Notes under the pieces: model-generated
The model's input: only the letters and a program-made list of their open reading frames with translations
Told to the model about the DNA's origin: nothing
Databases searched by the model: none
Source of the DNA: Megaustenia siamemsis
Taxonomy: Eukaryota > Mollusca > Gastropoda > Stylommatophora > Ariophantidae
Length of the DNA: 64,000 bases
Direction of reading: 5' to 3'
Assembly: GCA_032433765.1 (NCBI GenBank)
Contig: JAVIAB010000159.1
Span: 53,396,972-53,460,971, forward strand
Shown here: piece after piece, positions 58,125-64,000 of the stretch
How the letters are laid out: the number at the start of each line of letters is the position of its first letter
Numbering within the stretch: position 1 is the first letter of the stretch
Position numbers and translations under genes: made by a program

Positions 58125-59130
58125 TAACTTTCCTACATGGCTGAGAATCGATACATCTCTTTATTGATTACAGTCTCGCTTGCTATCTTTTTTCAAGATT
58201 AGTACAATTATTGCCTGTTGTCATTTTTATGGGGCTTTCTGTTTGTGCTATGCTGCATTAAATATTATGTGCAGCCATGTAACTCATGTTTCTCCTGCTG
58301 CAACTGTTACCTTTACTGTTATTATGTTTCCGGTATGTTATCTATCCCAAGTGCTCTATTTCTTGCTGATTATTTCTTAATTACTTCTTAGGTTTTCTCT
58401 TTCATAATTCGAGTTCAGTTTGTGTGCATTCCTGTGAGGTTTCTGCTGTGTTATTAATGGTTCCCTTCATGGTCAACAGTCTTCAACTATTCTTATATTG
58501 GTTATTTGATACTGGGTATCCATGTTTGCCATGTATGGGCTCAGTCTCGCTCTTGTTGCTTTGTAGAAGTCTCTTGTGGTTGTCTTGAAGTCCCTGCCCA
58601 TCTTTTGTCCAAATTATGTCCAGGTATTTTGCTAATGGTCTTTAATCACAAATTAAAACTTCATTTGCTGGATTAAGGCATATTTTAAATATTCTTCTTG
58701 GTGTTACTCCTCCCTCCACTCTTTATACAGGCAAAACCTTTATTTAACTATATCTCTGATTGTATCGTTCCACCAAAGAACGGTTTTTCTCTTCTTTTGT
58801 TCTTAGTTTTGTTCCACTTACTGTTGTGAGGTTATTTATTGTTTTCTTAAACTGCTCCACTTTCTTCTACCGTACTTACTTCATTAGGGAATTTTTTCTG
58901 TAAGTTCTCCTAGGGTTCTCTTTGATTCTTGTTCTTCCAATTGCTTTATTGTTGTTATCTGTTCTCTTTCATTCCTTTGTTTTTTTATGCATCTTTATGT
59001 TTTTTTTTTCTATCTGATGGAAGCATAACCATTTTGTGGTTTGTGTCATCCGTAATATAAGGACAACTAGGCTGTTGATTTCTCTTTTCTTCTGATTCGT
59101 TAACGAATCGATACGTGAATATATTGTCTC
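58125..59130 (-). mobile_element. LINE D pre-RT, linker and endonuclease end
   Basis: Minus strand, from high to low coordinates: a decayed endonuclease C-terminus, an RSLVE.YNQ linker block (cf. RTPRWNETI at 13,270), then pre-RT sequence corresponding to 14,690-14,900. From about 58,830 upward it lies within the segmental duplication. Confidence 0.75.
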
Positions 59131-59469
59131 CCAACTGGCTTGCTGCACAACACAACCTGATATATCGATTTAATATGGACGGGTCTGATTATAATTGTTA
59201 TCAACAAACGACCACATGAAATGACTGTTATTAATTATTCATATCAAGCTGTTGTATTTGATCCATGCTGATGTATATATGAACAATGACAACATTTAAT
59301 ATTTGATATCTAAAGAAACGGCAATAAAATATCAATATATGAAGATATGGTTAGCATGGCTGTTTGATAAATTGTGTTTTTGTTGTGGCGATGGGAGAGA
59401 TAATGTTTCCTGAAACATGAGAGCGAGTTACCTTCGATTGCAAACGAACATCGTTAACGGAAGAACTTC

Positions 59470-59870
59470 TACTGTCATCATCATCATTGTATGTTCTTTG
59501 TAGAATGTTGCATTTTGTCACAGCCCGTCTGAAAGTAACATCCCTGTCCCTAGCAAGATCTCCCACATCTGTTTTCATCTTCAAAGTCTCCTTGATGTCT
59601 TCAAACCACTTTCATCGTGGTCCACCAAAGGTCGGCCAGGAACCATGTCTTCTTTCATTGTTCTGTCCAGCACGTTGTGTTTTTTGAAGAGAGATTTTTT
59701 AAAAAGTCCTTTGAAGAATGGTATTTATAAGCCAGTTCTTTTTAATGTTTAACACTTTTAGTCTGTCTTCATTGTACTTTTTCATTACCCAAGGTTTTTT
59801 GTTGCATTGTATTTCGAATGAATATATTTTCTTCCAACATTTATTTGATATTGTCCATTATTTCAATAAT
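59470..59870 (-). mobile_element. Decayed LINE end, duplicate of 27,780-28,150
   Basis: Same GDLARDRD.TFRRAVTK-type block, with an extra 8-bp difference. Shared by both copies. Confidence 0.6.
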
Positions 59871-60097
59871 GTGTTGATTCTGAGAAGATATATGCCCTAG
59901 GTAATTTTAATTTTACTGACTTGCTGGTGTTGTGCCACATGTACTTCACGGCACTTAATGTTTGTTGCTTTTACTAATCTACTTCCACTGTAATATGTTT
60001 TAGAAAATAAATAACAGTTTCATGCTTTTGTAGTTTCTGTTTGATTTTAATGTTTGTATCTACTAAACGTGGTCAGAACATGGTGTGCTTTATTATC

Positions 60098-60115
60098 CGA
60101 AAGGAAAAAAAAATA
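60098..60115. other. Empty site for the LINE C insertion of copy 1
   Basis: AAAGGAAAAAAAAATAAATC is continuous here, whereas copy 1 has LINE C inserted in the corresponding A-run. Confidence 0.85.
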
Positions 60116-60844
60116 AATCAACAATTTACATTCCTTTCTTTCCCATCGGTTTGAGTCCCGGGGTAAAGCCTAATTTTATGTTACACCTTACATGTTATAT
60201 TTCATAATTCAATTATCTGTATTGTTGTCATCATTTAATTTTACGCTCAGAATGTAGGTACGATTTCCATAATATAAGGTAATCTAATATTATGTCCCTT
60301 GAAATATGTCGTAGGAGAGTGACATACAAATTAACCTGGACTGTGATACAGTGTTTGGACGTGGGTGGGGCAGCGATCTTCCTCGCTGTCTTACACATTT
60401 CCACATCTGAATGAGGAGATAAGCACAGATAGGAGACGTCAGCCAAGGTCGAGAGGTTTAGTCAGGATTAGAGGTCTGGAAGCGGGAGAATTCGTCATCT
60501 AAAGGAGAGTGGGAGGGCGGACGTGAAGGGCGGATGAGGAAATAGAGCTTGATGAATAATTTACGGAGGTGGGAATGTGTAGCGAGTTTGCAGTAAGCTA
60601 CTGACACTCTCATAATACGGATGAAAGTCGGTACCGACATTCCCTGTTGAGACTTTGACCATTTAGTTTTCCCTAGAACGTTGTGTGAGAGCACATGAAT
60701 GTTAATTGATCTTGTCATAAAAACAACGATGTATACACGTTTATTTCAAACATGTCAGAACATCATATGTTGTCACTTTCAACAACGGAAAATATGTTAT
60801 AGTAGACTATATATCAACAACTCACGTTATATAGATGGCATATA
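60116..60844. other. Duplicated non-coding spacer
   Basis: Aligns with 28,886-29,644. No conserved reading frame. Confidence 0.5.
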
Positions 60845-61365
60845 ATTCATGATAGAAATTAACACAACCTTCAGACAAATAGCATTTCAGTAAATGAAAA
60901 AATATCTTATGCAACAAATCTATGTCAATAAACATGAGAAAGAGAATTCAACGGTGCTATATAGAACCAATTCTGACCTGTGGAAGCGAATCATGGGCAG
61001 TAGACAAAAAATTAAAAGACGATTAGAGGCCACAGAGATGGGATTTCTCAGAAAAATGTTGAAAGTTCCCCGGACATCTACAAAGACCAATGAGGAAGTT
61101 CTAAAAGAGGCCAACACAAAAAGGGAACTCCTAAAAAACATCAGAAAGAAACAATCAACATTTTCGGGCTCATCATGAGAAGAGGAAAGTTGGAATACTT
61201 GGTTACAACTGGCAAAATAAAATAAAAGAGAGATCGTGGACGACAAAGAGAGAAAATACTGGAAAGTTTGGTGTCATGGCATGGAAAACAGTCAACAACA
61301 GAACTAATACGATTCACTGTAGATAGAAGATTGTGGAGGGACATGATCGCCTACGCCTACCTGTA
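60845..61365 (+). mobile_element. LINE B 3' fragment, duplicate of 29,645-30,157
   Basis: Same truncated LINE B with independent indels; its GAT tail is missing because copy 2 is deleted from CCTAC at about 61,361. Confidence 0.88.
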
Positions 61366-61872
61366 ATTGTCGGAAAAGTTTTGTTTGCTGTTACTGTCCT
61401 GTTATTGATCTATTTCCTTGTTTCATCCTCTTGATCAATCTTACTAACACGATATTCATTCAGTCTGGAATGCGGAATATTTATTTCAATGTTTCATGAT
61501 TCATCATAGAAGGAATTGACATCACAATAAATCTTGCTGTAAGATCCTAACAAATGGTATAACTACCAAACTACCATGAATGGTTGCACATCACAAACTA
61601 TTCTTGATAACGTCATTGTAATAACACAATGTAATGTAATGATTAATGACACTTAAACTATCGTTTGACTCTCCTTTCCTCTATTTCACCTTCCTACTTT
61701 ATTCCCCGTTGTTACAATATAGTCCGCCTATACCATCGTATACCCACGTTTATGAATATTTATTTATATTATTAGAACAAACCAACCTTTAGCTATGCCC
61801 ATTTTAGAACGTTCTCTTCACTCTAATCTTAGCTACCCATTGCGGTCTTAATATTACTCTATCAAATCACAG
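61366..61872. other. Receptor 3' flank, duplicate of 33,303-33,810
   Basis: Starts abruptly with GTAATTGTCGG and ends at GTAGCGTCC, where it joins receptor coding sequence directly. Confidence 0.7.
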
Positions 61873-64000
61873 TCATGTAGCGTCCCATTTAGCGATAATG
61901 GCAGGGATCGTGTACAGAAGTGGGTTTGCTGCAGAATTAATTGGGAGAACGATCACCGTTGTCCAGGCGTAAGCGTCACTGCTGATAACGTGACCGTCAA
62001 GTGACAATAATCCCATGATTCCCACAGGAAACCAGCAGAGAAAGTTGGACAGAGCTACCAGAAACAGCTGTTTAGCTACAGTTAAATCGTTAGCTCTTCT
62101 GGACGATGTGTGATTCATTCTGTTCTCAGACATGGCACGAAAAATGGCCCTTTGACCGTAAGCAATGATAAGAACAAGAGAGACATTAAGAGCGATAAAT
62201 ACGGCGAACGAGAACTCCCAGCCACTGAGTCGTTTAGTTGTCAAAGGTAAGCCAAGACACATTGCGTTAGAAGAATATATTTCAAACCTGAACACAATGG
62301 GAGTCAGTGCAAGAAGGAAACCAATGATCCAAGACAAAGACAGAACGATAATTTTACTCATTTTGGAAAACTTGACTTGACCAAACGGAAACTTCATAAT
62401 CAGAAACCTATCCAGAGTGATAAGGAAAACAAAAAATGTTGACGTTTCTCTAGAGAGGGTTGCCAGGAAGCCAGCGAGTTTACATACATCACTTTCTCTC
62501 CAGCTCTTGTCATACAAAACATAAATGTCACGATAGTAATAATCCGCTCCAGCAATAATGAACAGATAGACTCCCATAATAAAGTCAGATATACTCAAGT
62601 TTGTCACAAACAGACCATAACCTGTTCTGAGAACTGACCTGTCCCAGATCACCCTTTAACCAATAACTGCTATGTTCCCAAGAACAGCGACCACCCAGAG
62701 AGGAACACGCTGAGCATCTATACCTATTGGTTCAAAACAAAAGGAGATAGCCTCATCAGGAGCGTGACAAGTGTTGTATGGGATCAGCTTTTCCCTTATC
62801 TGTGGACAACACAACTGAAAACTGTCAGTGAACAGATCGTGACTGATACTGAGACCACTAAAGTAATCTTCATAAAAGTCTGCGATTAATAATCCACGTA
62901 AATCTAGTGATTGATATATGATGCTATGAGGAAATATGTTTTCTTTAATGCTCCTGATTTTTGTAAAGCTCAAGTTTAAATGTTTCAAGCCAGGAAACAT
63001 TAAAACAAAAGATTTATTGAGAAGTGACAGACTCGTGTGTGAGAGGTCGATTGTTTCTAACAAAATTAATTGCATGTTTTTCATTTCAACAAACTCTTTG
63101 TTGTGTGATAGATTCAAGAGTCGGACATTATCCAGCGGAGAATCGTATATTTCATGACCATCCAGGGTATGTAGCCTGTTTGAGCTCATGTCCAATACAT
63201 GCAGGCAATTTGGTAATAAATGTTTCTTTTACTTGTAAAATTGCTGTGAGACGCAATAAAGATGACAACGTTTTTGAGGTAATAGAAGCGTGCTCTACTG
63301 AGTTCAACGTGGTCCATGTAACGTGCTCTCTGATCAAAACTTTCATCATTGAATGTTGGTATAGGCTTATTGCAATCTGACATCGGTACTGTTCCCGATA
63401 TACAGCGGAATCCTTCAACACATTTTACGATGTAGACAGTTAGGATTTCCGTCACAAACTAGGTCAGGATGGAGACACATTTTACTATTCCAACAAGCAA
63501 AGTTTCCAGTACAAGAGCTAAGAGTGTAATTATTCTCGTCATCTCCTGTAGGACAGTCTAAAGTTCCATCAAAGACATAATGTTGAGGGATGCAGTAAGT
63601 GTTCACACATTTAACGTATCCCTCTGGGCACTCAAAGTCAGTACAGTTATCAAGATGGGACAAATCTCTACAACCCACTAATACCCCGAACATATCCTTT
63701 AGTAGACACACTTGGGAGACCACAACCGATGTCCCAGACTGTTGTATCAAGAATCTATCGTTTCTGGTTTCCCTATAGTCTCGTCTATATGTCCCTCTTT
63801 ACCGTAACAGTTTATTTTGTTATTATTAAGATCTTTGAAGCTCACACACTTGTAGTCACAGTAGAAGGCACAGTCGTCGCCTGCTTTAAATGAATTTACA
63901 ACAACTTCACTTTCATTGTTGATATCCTTCTCTAGACTGTATCCACAGACATTACAGTCAACTTCACCATCCCCAACCCACTGTGCAGGTAAAAACGAAT
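61873..64000 (-). pseudogene. GRL101-like: GRL101-like receptor paralogue, decayed and incomplete
   Basis: Matches 34,378-36,541 of the copy 1 exon with high identity: LDLa modules, LRRs and 7TM (TLDRF, CWFPVG, NPLLY). Lesions: the last 13 codons and stop are replaced because a deletion joins IIAKW to 3' flank, giving DAT and a stop; an in-frame TAA at 62,656-62,658 between TM1 and TM2; a 7-bp deletion near 63,220; a 23-bp deletion near 63,428; and a missing A near 63,700. Where copy 1 has a G7 frame break, this copy is in frame (FIMGVYLF). The 5' part lies beyond the window. No functional protein is expected unless several breaks are assembly errors. Confidence 0.88.

Larger units (their letters stand above)
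58830..64000 (-). other. Segmental duplication, copy 2 (runs off the window)
   Basis: Co-linear with copy 1 from 27,120. Same orientation, about 31.7 kb apart at the start and about 27.5 kb at the receptor exon, the difference reflecting private indels. Confidence 0.9.

Noticed and set aside
60458..60718. 86-residue frame in the duplicated spacer
   Set aside because: The corresponding region at 28,886-29,640 has no equivalent open frame, so there is no sign of coding constraint.

Overview
The window reads as a 64-kb stretch of gastropod mollusc nuclear DNA, most likely a heterobranch or pulmonate snail. It is AT-rich and intron-bearing and has no prokaryotic operon structure. Its only host gene resembles GRL101, the LDLa/LRR G-protein-coupled receptor known from the pond snail Lymnaea. 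The rest is mobile and repetitive DNA: many 5'-truncated non-LTR retrotransposon (LINE) copies with GATGAT-type tails, three tRNA-derived SINE families, two DDE transposons of the IS630-Tc1-mariner group, and at least nine tandem arrays. The species assignment is inference. For convenience I sort the LINE fragments into families A to G by their C-terminal or RT sequences; these labels are mine. Layout: 1-5.4 kb holds LINE remnants and a complete 2.39-kb DNA transposon with an open transposase. 5.4-10.5 kb holds SINEs and a long 28-bp minisatellite. 10.9-18.2 kb is LINE-rich and includes a LINE D copy carrying two nested insertions, one a dead DNA transposon. 18.2-27.1 kb holds satellites, a CT-headed repeat seen twice, and LINE and RNase H fragments. 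Segmental duplication: 27.1-37.8 kb (copy 1) corresponds to 58.8-64.0 kb (copy 2), in the same orientation. Both carry a minus-strand GRL101-like receptor with its 3' flank. Copy 1 is nearly intact: a large exon (38,069-34,334) encodes a VWA-like domain, a C-type lectin domain, LDL-receptor class A modules, leucine-rich repeats and a rhodopsin-type 7TM core, broken by two single-base frame shifts. A signal-peptide exon with a strong donor lies at 52,259-52,205 behind a TATA box and matches the phase of the large exon's acceptor. The implied 14.1-kb intron holds about 7.5 kb of a 32/33-bp satellite with a 2,509-bp higher-order repeat. Copy 2 is a decaying paralogue: its C-terminus is deleted and it has an in-frame stop and several indels. 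Insertions shared by, or private to, the two copies give a relative chronology. Nothing points to a prokaryotic-type defence system, CRISPR array or virus. The most notable biology is the composite lectin/LDLa/LRR GPCR and its satellite-filled intron.
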